In this document: one piece after another, positions 51,560 to 59,540 of the stretch | How positions within the stretch are numbered: the stretch's first letter is position 1 | Layout of the letters: every line of letters starts with the position of its first letter | Notes under the pieces: generated by a model | The model's input: only the letters and a program-made list of their open reading frames with translations | Databases searched by the model: none | What the model was told of the DNA's origin: nothing | From: Microbacterium sp. LWH7-1.2 | GTDB taxonomy: Bacteria; Actinomycetota; Actinomycetes; Actinomycetales; Microbacteriaceae | Length of the DNA stretch: 64,000 nucleotides | Direction of reading: 5' to 3' | Assembly: GCF_038397755.1 (NCBI RefSeq) | Contig: NZ_CP151637.1 | Span: 2,418,001-2,482,000, forward strand | Program-made: the position numbers and the translations under genes

Positions 51560-52603
51560 ATGTTGCCCCCCGAGAAGCCCCCGACACTGACCGACGTCGC
51601 TCGCCTCGCCGGCGTGTCCGTGCCCACCGCGTCTCGCGCGTTGAACGGCGGGGTGCGTGGCACCCAGAGCGGCACCCCCGAACTGCGACGCCGCGTGCAT
51701 GATGCTGCCCGCGCCCTGGGGTACTCCGTGAACCCCGCGGCGCAGGCGACGAAGGGCGGGCGCGCGCGCACCGTCGCACTGCTCGTGAGCGACATCGAGG
51801 ACTTCGGCTCCGCGACGATGATCTCGGGCGTCATGCACGCCGCCGAGAAGCGCGGCGTCTCCGTCGCCGTGCGCACCACGCTCGACGACCCACTCCGTGA
51901 GCTGGACCTGCTCACCGCCCTCAGGGGGGAGCGACACCGCGCGGTCGTCATCGCCACCGCGAGAACGACCGACAAGCACCGCGAGCGAGCACTGGAAGCG
52001 CAGCTGCGCACCCTCGCGGAGCACGGAACGCGCGTCGTGATCGTGGGTGACAATTCTCTCGGCTTCCCGTCGGTCACCGTCGACAATCACGAGGCAGCGC
52101 GTCTCCTGGCGGATTCGCTGGTCCGATCGGGCAAGCGGCGCTTCGCCGTGCTGTCGGGGCCGACGATCGAGATCACGTCGAACGACCGAGTCCAGGGGTT
52201 CCTCGAGGGGCTCTCGGCTCACGGCATCGCCGTGCCCGCGTCGGACATCGTGTCCCGCGCGTTCTCCCGCGACGGCGGGTATGCCGCCGTCGATCAGCTT
52301 GCCGAAAGGATCGGGGAGCTCGACGTCGTCGCCGCCATGAGCGACGCGATGGCGGTGGGTGCGATCGCCCATCTCCGTGAGCTGGGCATGGAGTCGCCTC
52401 GCGACGTGGAGGTCACGGGCTTCGACCACGTTCCCATGCTGGGCGACGTCCTTCCCCGGTTCAGCACCGTGGAGGTGCCCCTCGAAGCGTTCGGCGAGGC
52501 GGCGCTGTCGTTGGCGTTGGACGACGACGATCCGGAGCCCCAAGCCCGCGTCGCCCTCCGCGCGACGCCGATCGTGCACGGCAAACCGGTCGCTCGTTCG
52601 TAG
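51560..52603 (+). CDS. LacI-family repressor, likely master regulator of the second polysaccharide locus
   Basis: 347 residues. The HTH is LTDVARLAGVSVPTASRALN and the hinge helix NPAAQATKGGR; the sensor domain runs from VALLVSDIEDFGSATMISGV to VTGFDHVPMLGDVLPRFSTV. AAGGAG precedes the ATG. Operators of one type lie at its own promoter and upstream of four neighbouring genes, so it is the most likely regulator of the alginate-lyase-domain gene, importer operon and both GH43 genes. The inducer is probably a galactose-containing oligosaccharide, by context. Confidence 0.9.
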   Translation: MLPPEKPPTLTDVARLAGVSVPTASRALNGGVRGTQSGTPELRRRVHDAARALGYSVNPAAQATKGGRARTVALLVSDIEDFGSATMISGVMHAAEKRGVSVAVRTTLDDPLRELDLLTALRGERHRAVVIATARTTDKHRERALEAQLRTLAEHGTRVVIVGDNSLGFPSVTVDNHEAARLLADSLVRSGKRRFAVLSGPTIEITSNDRVQGFLEGLSAHGIAVPASDIVSRAFSRDGGYAAVDQLAERIGELDVVAAMSDAMAVGAIAHLRELGMESPRDVEVTGFDHVPMLGDVLPRFSTVEVPLEAFGEAALSLALDDDDPEPQARVALRATPIVHGKPVARS

Positions 52604-52630
52604 CCGCCTCCGGACCCGTTCGCGCGGATT

Positions 52631-52644
52631 GGCAAACGCTATCC
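52631..52644 (+). promoter_or_regulatory. LacI-type operator E (GGCAAACGCTATCC)
   Basis: GGCAAACGCTATCC, the inverse-oriented copy (GGATAGCGTTTGCC on the other strand), lies 45 bp before the GH43-like gene at 52689 and next to a possible -10 (CTATCCTTAT). Confidence 0.7.
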
Positions 52645-52688
52645 TTATCGATACGCTCTTTCGAACACGCACTGAGCAAGGGAGCATC

Positions 52689-53609
52689 GTGGAGCCGATG
52701 AGCAGACTCGACGTGCACGGTGGCCGCATCCGGCCCGGCGCGATCGTCTACGACGACCGCGACGAGGTCGCTCAGCTGCACGGCATCGGCATCCAGCGCG
52801 TCGGAGAGCTCTGGTACGCCTGGGGCGAGGACAAGACGGCCGGGGGAACCTTCACCGCTGTCGCCTGCTATTCCTCTCCCGACCTCGTCTCTTGGCGCTA
52901 CGAGGGCGACGCGCTCGCCGCGGCGGACGGAGATCTGGGGGCCGACCGCGTCATCGAGCGGCCGAAGGTGCTCCAGCGCCCCGACGGCGCCTGGGTGATG
53001 TTTCTCCACGCCGACACCGCAGACTACTCGTATGCGCGCGTCGGATACGCCGTCGCGGAGCATCCGGCGGGGCCCTACCGCTACCTGCACAGCGAACGGC
53101 CGATGGGGAACATCAGCCGCGATATCGGCGTGTATCAAGAGGGCGACGTCGGCTACCTCTTGTCCGAAGACCGCGACAACGGGCTGCAGATCTACCGCCT
53201 GCGTCCCGACTACCTCGGCGTCGAAGATGTCGTGGCGACGCTCCGACAGCAGCAGCGCCCTGAGGTCGGATACGAATCGCCCACGCTTGTTCGCAAGGAT
53301 GGCCTCTACTATCTGTTCGGCTCGGACCTCACCGGATGGAGCACGAACGACAACATGTACACCACCGCACCTTCTCTCGAGGGGCCGTGGGACCGGTGGC
53401 GTCCCTTCGCTCCCGCCGGCAGCGCCACGTTCGACTCTCAAGTCAGCGTCGTCGTCGCTGTCGGCACCGGCCACCTGTACGTCGGCGACCGGTGGCAGCG
53501 GGACTCGCTCGCGACATCTCCCCCTGTCTGGCTTCCGATCACCATCGCCGACGGCGCAGCCACCATGCAGTGGCACGACACATGGAGCCCGCAGGCCGCC
53601 TTCGCCTGA
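52689..53609 (+). CDS. GH43-like beta-propeller glycosidase (resembles the exo-1,3-galactanase group)
   Basis: 306 residues. The start DVHGGRIRPGAIVYDD and the ELWYAWGEDKTAGG segment fit the HGG(I)...YYWYGE pattern of GH43 subfamily 24-like exo-beta-1,3-galactanases. Later blocks are RPKVLQRPDGAWVMFLHAD, SRDIGVYQEGDVGYLLSEDR, VGYESPTLVRKDGLYYLFGS and a closing blade. That subfamily works on type II arabinogalactan, which would fit GH36, GH43 and fucosidase genes nearby, but this is inference. It has no signal peptide and no binding module. The GTG at 52689 follows AAGGGAG; an ATG at 52698 is an alternative. Confidence 0.78.
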   Translation: MEPMSRLDVHGGRIRPGAIVYDDRDEVAQLHGIGIQRVGELWYAWGEDKTAGGTFTAVACYSSPDLVSWRYEGDALAAADGDLGADRVIERPKVLQRPDGAWVMFLHADTADYSYARVGYAVAEHPAGPYRYLHSERPMGNISRDIGVYQEGDVGYLLSEDRDNGLQIYRLRPDYLGVEDVVATLRQQQRPEVGYESPTLVRKDGLYYLFGSDLTGWSTNDNMYTTAPSLEGPWDRWRPFAPAGSATFDSQVSVVVAVGTGHLYVGDRWQRDSLATSPPVWLPITIADGAATMQWHDTWSPQAAFA

Positions 53610-53726
53610 CCTCCCCGCTCCCGGTCGCTTCGCCGCGCCACACCCCCTGAGCGGGCCCCACGTGCGCTCGCACGCGCTTGAAGTGTCTTCAACCCGAGAA
53701 CGCAGCGATGATGTGCTGCCTGAGCC

Positions 53727-54580
53727 CGTGGAGCACCTCGACAACTCCGCCGCGCTCGACGACGTCCGCGCCGTCATCGAGCAGGGTGCGTACGATGCGG
53801 ATTGGAATTCTCTGTCCGCGTACACACCGCCGCGCTGGTACCGGGACGCGAAGGTTCGGCATCTTCATCCACGGGGGGGGTGTACTCGGTTCCCGCGTTC
53901 GGGAACGAGTGGTACTCGCGCAACATGTACCTGGCGGGCACCTCCGAGTTCGAACACCATGTGCAGGTCTACGGCGAACACCGCGACTTCGGGTACAAGG
54001 ACTTCATCCCCGAGTTCCGGATGGAGCAGTTCGAACCCGCGGAGTGGGCAGCGCTCATGCGCGCCGCCGGCGCCCAGTTCGTCGTTCCGTTGGCGGAGCA
54101 TCACGACGGATTCGCAATGTACGACACGGAGCGCTCACGGTGGAGCGCGGTGCAGATGGGACCGCGTCGGGACGTGTTCGGCGACCTCCTCGAGGCAGTG
54201 GATGCCGCGTGGATGGTGCGCGGAGCATCCTGGCACCGCGCCGAGCACTGGTTCTTCATGAACGGTGGGGCGCGTTCGCCCCCGGAAGCCCGGTCTACGA
54301 CATCGAACGAGGCACGATGTGAACCCAGCCCGACGTGTGGCAAAACGACACCGCCGTGTCGAAGTCCGCGTGGTGCTGGATCGAGGGTCACCACTACAAG
54401 ACTGCGCAAGACCTCATCGCGGAGCTCGCGGACGTGGTCTCCAAGAACGGCAACCTCCTGCTGAACATCGGCCCCAAGCCCGACGGCACCATTCCGGAAG
54501 CCGAGCAGCGGATCCTGCGCGAGATCGGCGCCTGGCTGTCTGTCAACGGCGAAGCCATCTACGGCATCCGCCCATGGTGA
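53727..54580 (+). pseudogene. GH29 alpha-L-fucosidase, disrupted
   Basis: Recognisable pieces of a family 29 fucosidase lie in three frames: DADWNSLSAYTPPRWYRDAK, then FGNEWYSRNMYLAGTSEFEH and [20 protein letters not shown], and finally SWCWIEGHHYKT-like text with NLLLNIGPKPDGTIPEAEQR up to the stop at 54578-54580. Lesions: an extra base near 53851, an 8-G run at 53873-53880 with another shift, an internal loss at about 54205 that removes the part with the nucleophile Asp, and a TGA near 54320. It is unrelated in detail to the intact GH29 at 33.3 kb. Confidence 0.88.
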
Positions 54581-54699
54581 TCGCGGCAGAGGGGCCGACG
54601 GAGACGCAGGCAGGGTCGATGGTCGACTCCACCACCCCCGCGTACACGAGCAGCGACATCCGCTTCACCACGCGCAGCGACGTCACGGGACGCTACGTG

Positions 54700-55552
54700 T
54701 ACGCGATCATCCTTGCCGTCCCCGAGTCGCAGTGGGTCGTCGACGCGTATCTCATCACGCTCGGCGCGCTGATCCTCGTCGCAGGATCCGTGAGCGACGC
54801 CTACGGGCGGGGTGCTCGTGCTGCGTATCGGGCTCATCGGCTTCGGCGTCGCCTCTCTCCCGCTTCTGGTCGGCGCAGTGCTCTTCCTCGCGTTCGTGCT
54901 GCGGCAGCGTACGGTGCGGCACCCGATCCTTCCGCTCGACCTGTTCCGCGTGCGCAACTTCTGGACGGGCAACGTCTCGACCACGTTCATCTACGGCGCG
55001 CTGGCCCTCAACGGGCTCGTCGTGGTCGTGTACCTGCAGGAGGGCGCCGGCCTGCCCGCCACTCTCGCGGGACTCGCGAGTCTGCCGATGACGATCCTGT
55101 TGATCCTCTCCAGCTCCCGCGTGGGCGCGCTCAGCGGCCGGTGGGGGCCGCGCTTCTTCATGACCGCAGGCCCCCTGACGATGGGCGTCGGCGCGCTCCT
55201 GCTCCTCACGGTGGACACGGACTTCTCGTACTGGTGGCAGGTGCTGCCGAGCATGATCGTGATGGGCGCCGGCCTCGCGCTCACCGTCGCACCTCTGACG
55301 TCGGCGATCCTCGGCTCGATCGAGCCCGAGCGCTCGGGCATCGCCTCCGCCGTGAACAATGCGGTCGCACGCGTGGCCGGACTCATCGCCATCGCCCTGC
55401 TCGCCACCATCGTCGGCGGCGCGCTCGACCTCGAGGGCTTCCACCGCTCGGCCATCGTCACGGCCGTGCTCATGATCGCCGGTGGGATCACCTCGTTCTT
55501 CGGCATCCGCAATCCGGATCGCGCGCAGGGCTCGGGTATCGGCGCGCCTTAG
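54700..55552 (+). pseudogene. DHA2-type MFS transporter lacking central helices
   Basis: The first fragment, ESQWVVDAYLITLGALILVA followed by GSVSDAYGR, is TM2 of an EmrB/QacA-type exporter. At about 54812 the frame shifts, and after VLRIGLIGFGVASL the sequence jumps to a region belonging after TM6 (VRHPILPLDLFRVRNFWTGN). About four helices are missing. From there to 55552 the frame is open and normal (GALSGRWGPRFFMTAGPLTM, then IASAVNNAVARVAGLIAIAL). The remaining 246-residue frame is probably not a working transporter. Confidence 0.8.
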
Positions 55553-55604
55553 ACCCGGCGATCAACGGTGGCTCGCAGCATCCGTGGACTGCAAGACTGA
55601 CCGC

Positions 55605-56558
55605 ATGGCCGTCATCGAGAATTCGAAAGTCACCATCGTCGGAGCCGGCAGCGTCGGTTCGAGCGCCGCGTATGCCGCGCTCATCCGCGGTTCCGCCCGC
55701 CACGTCGCCCTGTACGACATCGCCACTCAGAAGGTCGAGGCCGAGGTGCTCGACCTCGCGCACGGCACGCAGTTCACGGGCACGAGCGACATCATCGGCG
55801 GCAGCGATCTGTCGGTCGTCGAAGGCTCGCACGTCGTCGTGATCACGGCGGGCGCCAAGCAGAACCCGGGTCAGACGCGCATCGAGCTCGCCGGGGTGAA
55901 CGCCGGGATCATGAAGACGATGATGCCGCAGCTGCTGAGTGTGGCGCCCGACGCCGTCTACGTCATCGTCACGAACCCGTGCGACGTGCTCACGGTGCTC
56001 GCACAGGAGCAGACCGGCCTTCCGCCCGAGCGCATCTTCGCGTCGGGCACCGTGCTCGACACGTCGCGTCTGCGCTGGAAGCTCGCCGAGCGCGCCGGGG
56101 TCTCGACCTCGAGCGTGCACGCGTACATCGTGGGCGAGCACGGCGACACCGAGTTCCCGCTGTGGTCGAAGGCCACGATCGGCACCGTCCCGATCCTCGA
56201 GTGGGTCACGCCTGCGGGCGACCGCATGACGGTCGACGAGCTCGACCAGATCGCCATCGACGTGCGCGACGCCGCCTACAAGGTGATCCAGGGCAAGGGC
56301 GCGACGAACTATGCGATCGGCCTGTCGAGCGCGCGCATCATCGAGGCGATCCTGAACGACGAGCGCGCGGTCATGCCCGTCTCGCCCGTGCTGCACGACT
56401 TCCACGGCGTCGACGGCGTGGCACTGTCGGTGCCGTCGGTCGTCAGCGCGGCGGGCGCCGTGCCCATTCGCGAGACGCAGTTCGCCCCCGATGAGCTCGA
56501 GCTGTTCCACGCCTCCGCCGACGCGCTGAGGCAGGTGGCCGACTCGCTGCGCGGCTGA
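55605..56558 (+). CDS. ldh: L-lactate dehydrogenase
   Basis: 317-residue NAD-dependent enzyme interconverting pyruvate and L-lactate. The Rossmann motif is VTIVGAGSVGSSAAY, the substrate-specificity loop AGAKQNPGQTR has Gln where malate dehydrogenases have Arg, and the catalytic His is in VGEHGDTEF. TNPCDVLT is also canonical. Gln in the loop supports lactate over malate. The ATG at 55605 is the family start; upstream frame is the pseudogene tail. The first gene after the accessory region, with copies of GGATGCTGC reappearing around it. Confidence 0.93.
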   Translation: MAVIENSKVTIVGAGSVGSSAAYAALIRGSARHVALYDIATQKVEAEVLDLAHGTQFTGTSDIIGGSDLSVVEGSHVVVITAGAKQNPGQTRIELAGVNAGIMKTMMPQLLSVAPDAVYVIVTNPCDVLTVLAQEQTGLPPERIFASGTVLDTSRLRWKLAERAGVSTSSVHAYIVGEHGDTEFPLWSKATIGTVPILEWVTPAGDRMTVDELDQIAIDVRDAAYKVIQGKGATNYAIGLSSARIIEAILNDERAVMPVSPVLHDFHGVDGVALSVPSVVSAAGAVPIRETQFAPDELELFHASADALRQVADSLRG

Positions 56559-56684
56559 TCGGCTGACGTGAGGAGGACGGATGCTGCGGCCCGCGGCATC
56601 CGTCCCCCTCATCCGTGCGGGCGGGCCGTCGTTCCCGCGCGGGGGCTCACGGGAGATGTCGCGGGCTGGACGTAGGCTCATCGC

Positions 56685-58055
56685 ATGCCCGCTGCCCGAC
56701 GCCCGACGCAGACCGCCCCCTACCGGTGCACCGAGTGCGGCTGGACCACGCTCAAGTGGGTCGGGCGCTGCGGCGAGTGCCAGCAGTGGGGCACCGTGGT
56801 CGAGGCCGCCGAGCAGACCGGCATCCTCCGGTCCGTCACGCCGGTGTCTCCCGGAGCGGGGCGCGCGGCCCAGCCGATCACGCGCATCGACACGTCCGAC
56901 GCACCGCGGCGCACCACCGGTGTCGGCGAGTTCGACGGCGTCCTCGGCGGCGGGCTCGTGCCGGGCGCCGCGATCCTGCTGTCCGGCGAGCCGGGCGTCG
57001 GCAAGTCCACGCTGCTGCTCGAGGTCGCGGCGCAGTCCGCCCAGGCAGGACGCCGCGTGCTCTACGCGAGCGCCGAGGAGTCGACCGCGCAGGTGCGGCT
57101 GCGCGCCGAGCGCACCGGCGCCCTCCACGACGAGCTGTACCTTGCGAGCGAGACCGACCTCGCCACGATCCTCGGGCATGTCGACGACGTGACCCCCGAT
57201 CTCCTCATCGTCGACTCGGTGCAGACGGTGTCGTCGGCGCTGTCTGAGGGCATGGCCGGGCATCCCTCGCAGGTGCGCGAGGTGGCGGCGACGCTGATCC
57301 GCGTCGCGAAGGAGCGCGGGCTGCCGACGATCATCGTCGGCCATGTCACGAAGGACGGCTCGATCGCCGGGCCCCGCATCCTCGAGCACCTCGTCGACGT
57401 CGTGTGCCAGTTCGAGGGCGACCGGCAGACGTCGCTGCGGTTCGTTCGAGCGCTCAAGAACCGCTTCGGGCCGACGGACGAAGTCGGATGCTTCGACATG
57501 ACCGGCGCCGGCATCGCCGAGGTTCCCGACCCCAGCGCGCTGTTCCTCGGGCACGGCAGCACCGAGCCGGGAACGTGCGTCTCGATCGCGCTCGAAGGGC
57601 GACGGGCGCTCCCCGTCGAGGTGCAGGCGCTCACCATCGACAGCAAGTCGGGCAACCCGCGGCGCATCGTGAACGGCGTCGATGCCGCACGAGTCGCCAC
57701 CGTGCTCGCGGTCCTCGAGAAGCGGATGAAGATCAGGACCTCGGATCAGGACGTATACGTCTCGACGGTCGGCGGGGTGAGATTCGCCGAGCCGGCGGCC
57801 GACCTCGCGATCGCGCTCGCCGTGGCCAGCGCGGTCGAGGGGTGGACGATTCCCCGGCACATCGCCGTGGTCGGCGAACTGAGTCTGGCCGGCGAGGTGC
57901 GGCCCGTCACCCAGGCGACGCAGCGGCGCAGCGAAGGCGCACGTCTCGGCTATCGGGACGTCATCGACCACCGCTCAGGATCGCTGGGCGGCGCCGTCAC
58001 CGACGTGCGGGTGCGGTCGAAAGACGGGCCCGGTGAGGACATTCCCGAGTTCTGA
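56685..58055 (+). CDS. radA: DNA repair protein RadA (Sms)
   Basis: 456 residues. It carries the N-terminal zinc finger (Cys15, Cys18, Cys29, Cys32 in YRCTECGWTTLKWVGRCGEC), a RecA-like ATPase with Walker A GEPGVGKST at about residues 103-111, the RadA-specific KNRFG motif at about 258-262 (ALKNRFGPTDEVG) and a C-terminal Lon-protease-like domain (about 290-456, including VYVSTVGGVRFAEPAADLAI). RadA is a hexameric helicase that promotes branch migration in recombination. All key elements are present. Confidence 0.96.
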   Translation: MPAARRPTQTAPYRCTECGWTTLKWVGRCGECQQWGTVVEAAEQTGILRSVTPVSPGAGRAAQPITRIDTSDAPRRTTGVGEFDGVLGGGLVPGAAILLSGEPGVGKSTLLLEVAAQSAQAGRRVLYASAEESTAQVRLRAERTGALHDELYLASETDLATILGHVDDVTPDLLIVDSVQTVSSALSEGMAGHPSQVREVAATLIRVAKERGLPTIIVGHVTKDGSIAGPRILEHLVDVVCQFEGDRQTSLRFVRALKNRFGPTDEVGCFDMTGAGIAEVPDPSALFLGHGSTEPGTCVSIALEGRRALPVEVQALTIDSKSGNPRRIVNGVDAARVATVLAVLEKRMKIRTSDQDVYVSTVGGVRFAEPAADLAIALAVASAVEGWTIPRHIAVVGELSLAGEVRPVTQATQRRSEGARLGYRDVIDHRSGSLGGAVTDVRVRSKDGPGEDIPEF

Positions 58056-58071
58056 GGTTCTGCGGGTCCGC

Positions 58072-58176
58072 TCAGCGGCCGCGAGGCCGACGTCGACGCC
58101 CAGGGTCGACGTACCCGAGCATGATGGGGATCACGAGTCCGGCCGCGCACACGATTCCGACGAGCAGGAATTCCAC
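58072..58176 (-). CDS. Tiny predicted membrane protein (34 aa)
   Basis: An open frame of 34 codons starting with GTG at 58176: EFLLVGIVCAAGLVIPIMLG is a single hydrophobic helix, followed by the strongly basic GRRRRPRGR tail and a TGA. The composition (one helix plus an arginine-rich C-terminus) is convincing for a small membrane protein, but the ribosome site is poor and no homologue is recognised. It lies between radA and the SseB-like gene, on the minus strand. Status uncertain. Confidence 0.4.
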   Translation of the reverse strand: MEFLLVGIVCAAGLVIPIMLGYVDPGRRRRPRGR

Positions 58177-58241
58177 CCGGCGAGTCTGCCCCGTGGTCCC
58201 CGCGGACGCAAACCCTTCGCTCGGAGTGTCTGAATCCGCGG

Positions 58242-58652
58242 TCAGGCGTCGAGCGCGGCGATGAGGTCGGCGGGCGAGGCCTGCAGCGGGTAGGGTCCGG
58301 CGATGTCGAAGAAGACCGTGGTGATCTCATCCTCGTGGGCGCCGAGGAAGGAGCGCAGCCACGCCGGCGACTGGAGTGCGACGCCCGGCGGCAGCGTCTC
58401 GGGCTTGTGGGCGGCGTCGCTGAACAGCAGCAGCGCGATGTCGCCGGTCTTCGCGTCGCGGTAGGTCCACACCTCGCCGACGTCGAGCGGGTTGTCGCGG
58501 TGGCCGGGCCGCATCAGCGGCACGACGGTCGGCCCGTGCCGCAGCGCGAAGGCGACGGCGGCCATGTCCTGGGTCTGGAGCGCGTCGCCGAGCTGCGTGT
58601 TGCGGAACTCGAGCGGTTCCTTCGCCTTCTTCGCGCGCTTCTTGCCTGCCAC
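58242..58652 (-). CDS. SseB-like/hypothetical protein with basic N-terminus
   Basis: 136 residues. A lysine-rich start (AGKKRAKKAKEPLEFRNTQL) precedes a compact alpha/beta domain with PTVVPLMRPGHRDNPLDVGE, VWTYRDAKTGDIALLLFSDA and PPGVALQSPAWLRSFLGAHE. This looks like the N-terminal domain of SseB, whose role is unclear, but the match is by eye. The frame is open upstream across the FCD regulator gene; the GTG at 58652 with GGACGG upstream is the likely start because the protein becomes basic and ordered there. It may be cotranscribed with the FCD regulator. Confidence 0.6.
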   Translation of the reverse strand: MAGKKRAKKAKEPLEFRNTQLGDALQTQDMAAVAFALRHGPTVVPLMRPGHRDNPLDVGEVWTYRDAKTGDIALLLFSDAAHKPETLPPGVALQSPAWLRSFLGAHEDEITTVFFDIAGPYPLQASPADLIAALDA

Positions 58653-58695
58653 CCGTCCAGCGTAATCGCCCGCAGAAGCGGTCCAGGAGCGGGCG

Positions 58696-59412
58696 TCAGG
58701 CGAGGAAGCCGCGCAGCAGGGCCTCCGAGCCGGCGAGGTGTTCGAGAATGGCGGCCTCCGCGGCATCCGGTCGCCCTGCGAGGATCGCGGTCACGATCCG
58801 CTCGTGCTGCACGTTGGAGTGCTCGATGTTGCGCGGCAGCAGCGGGAACGTATCGAGCCACTCGTTCACGCGCGCGCGGTTCTCGGCGGCGAGCGCGACG
58901 AGGGAGGGGATTCCGGCGAGCTCGGCGATCGTCAGGTGCAAGAGGGTGTCGAGCCGGCGATAGTCGGATTCGGATGCCTCGGCCACGACCTCGTACCGCG
59001 CCCACAGCTCGTCGCGGGCGACGGCGTCGAGCGTGCGTCCTGCGGCGGCGCGGGCCGCGCCTGCTTCGAGCACTCGCCGCAGGCCCAGGACGTCTTCGAG
59101 CTCGGCGGGCGTGACGTCGCGCGGGTGCGGCGGCTGCGGCAGCGGATCCGCGACGAACGTGCCGCCGTATCGCCCGCGGCGGCGCACGAGGTAGCCGGTG
59201 TCGGCGAGCTCGCGGATCGCCTCGCGCACGGTGTCCCGGCTCACGGCATACAGCACGGCGAGCTCGCGCTCCGACGGCAGGGACTCCCCCGGCGCGACGA
59301 CTCCGAGCCGGATGGTCTGCACCAGGCGCGCGACGGTGTCCTCGAGCGCGTTGCCCTCGCGCACCGGTCGGTAGACGGCCTTGCGAACCTCCTGCAGCGG
59401 GGCGTCGGTCAT
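58696..59412 (-). CDS. FadR/FCD-type GntR regulator of the polyamine operon
   Basis: 238 residues. Winged HTH at about 25-90 (SLPSERELAVLYAVSRDTVR followed by EAIRELADTGYLVRRRGRYG) and an all-helical FCD ligand-binding domain at about 100-235 with the metal-binding histidine pattern (LLHLTIAELAG, ERIVTAILAGRPDAAEAAIL). Such regulators sense small organic acids or amines. It follows the gamma-glutamyl-polyamine genes on the same strand, and two inverted copies of ACCGTTTGCAGGAC lie in its promoter, so it is probably both autoregulator and repressor of that operon. Confidence 0.9.
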   Translation of the reverse strand: MTDAPLQEVRKAVYRPVREGNALEDTVARLVQTIRLGVVAPGESLPSERELAVLYAVSRDTVREAIRELADTGYLVRRRGRYGGTFVADPLPQPPHPRDVTPAELEDVLGLRRVLEAGAARAAAGRTLDAVARDELWARYEVVAEASESDYRRLDTLLHLTIAELAGIPSLVALAAENRARVNEWLDTFPLLPRNIEHSNVQHERIVTAILAGRPDAAEAAILEHLAGSEALLRGFLA

Positions 59413-59433
59413 GGCTGCGCCCCCTTCCCCTGC

Positions 59434-59447
59434 ACCGTTTGCAGGAC
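59434..59447 (+). promoter_or_regulatory. Candidate FadR-type operator 1 (ACCGTTTGCAGGAC)
   Basis: ACCGTTTGCAGGAC lies 22 bp upstream of the regulator start. Together with the preceding CCTGCA it also forms CCTGCA-N5-TGCAGG. The identical 14-mer occurs in reverse orientation 68 bp away. Confidence 0.6.
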
Positions 59448-59501
59448 GATCCCGATGTGACCTGCCCGGCGCGCGGGTTTCGGCATCCGTTCAGGCAATC
59501 G

Positions 59502-59515
59502 GTCCTGCAAACGGT
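59502..59515 (-). promoter_or_regulatory. Candidate FadR-type operator 2 (inverted copy)
   Basis: GTCCTGCAAACGGT is the exact reverse complement of operator 1, in the same 128-bp gap between the SDR stop and the regulator start. An exact 14-mer inverted repeat here is far above chance. Confidence 0.6.
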
Positions 59516-59540
59516 ACTGGGTTCGCATTGGAGTCGGACC

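Noticed and set aside
28282-55552. Prophage or conjugative element filling the accessory region
   Set aside because: No integrase, structural, relaxase or replication genes were seen; content is catabolic. An old degraded island is possible, an active element is not supported.
55488-57971. An 827-codon minus-strand frame spanning lactate dehydrogenase and radA
   Set aside because: Both plus-strand genes are full-length known families; the minus frame shows no domain and crosses two genes and their promoter.
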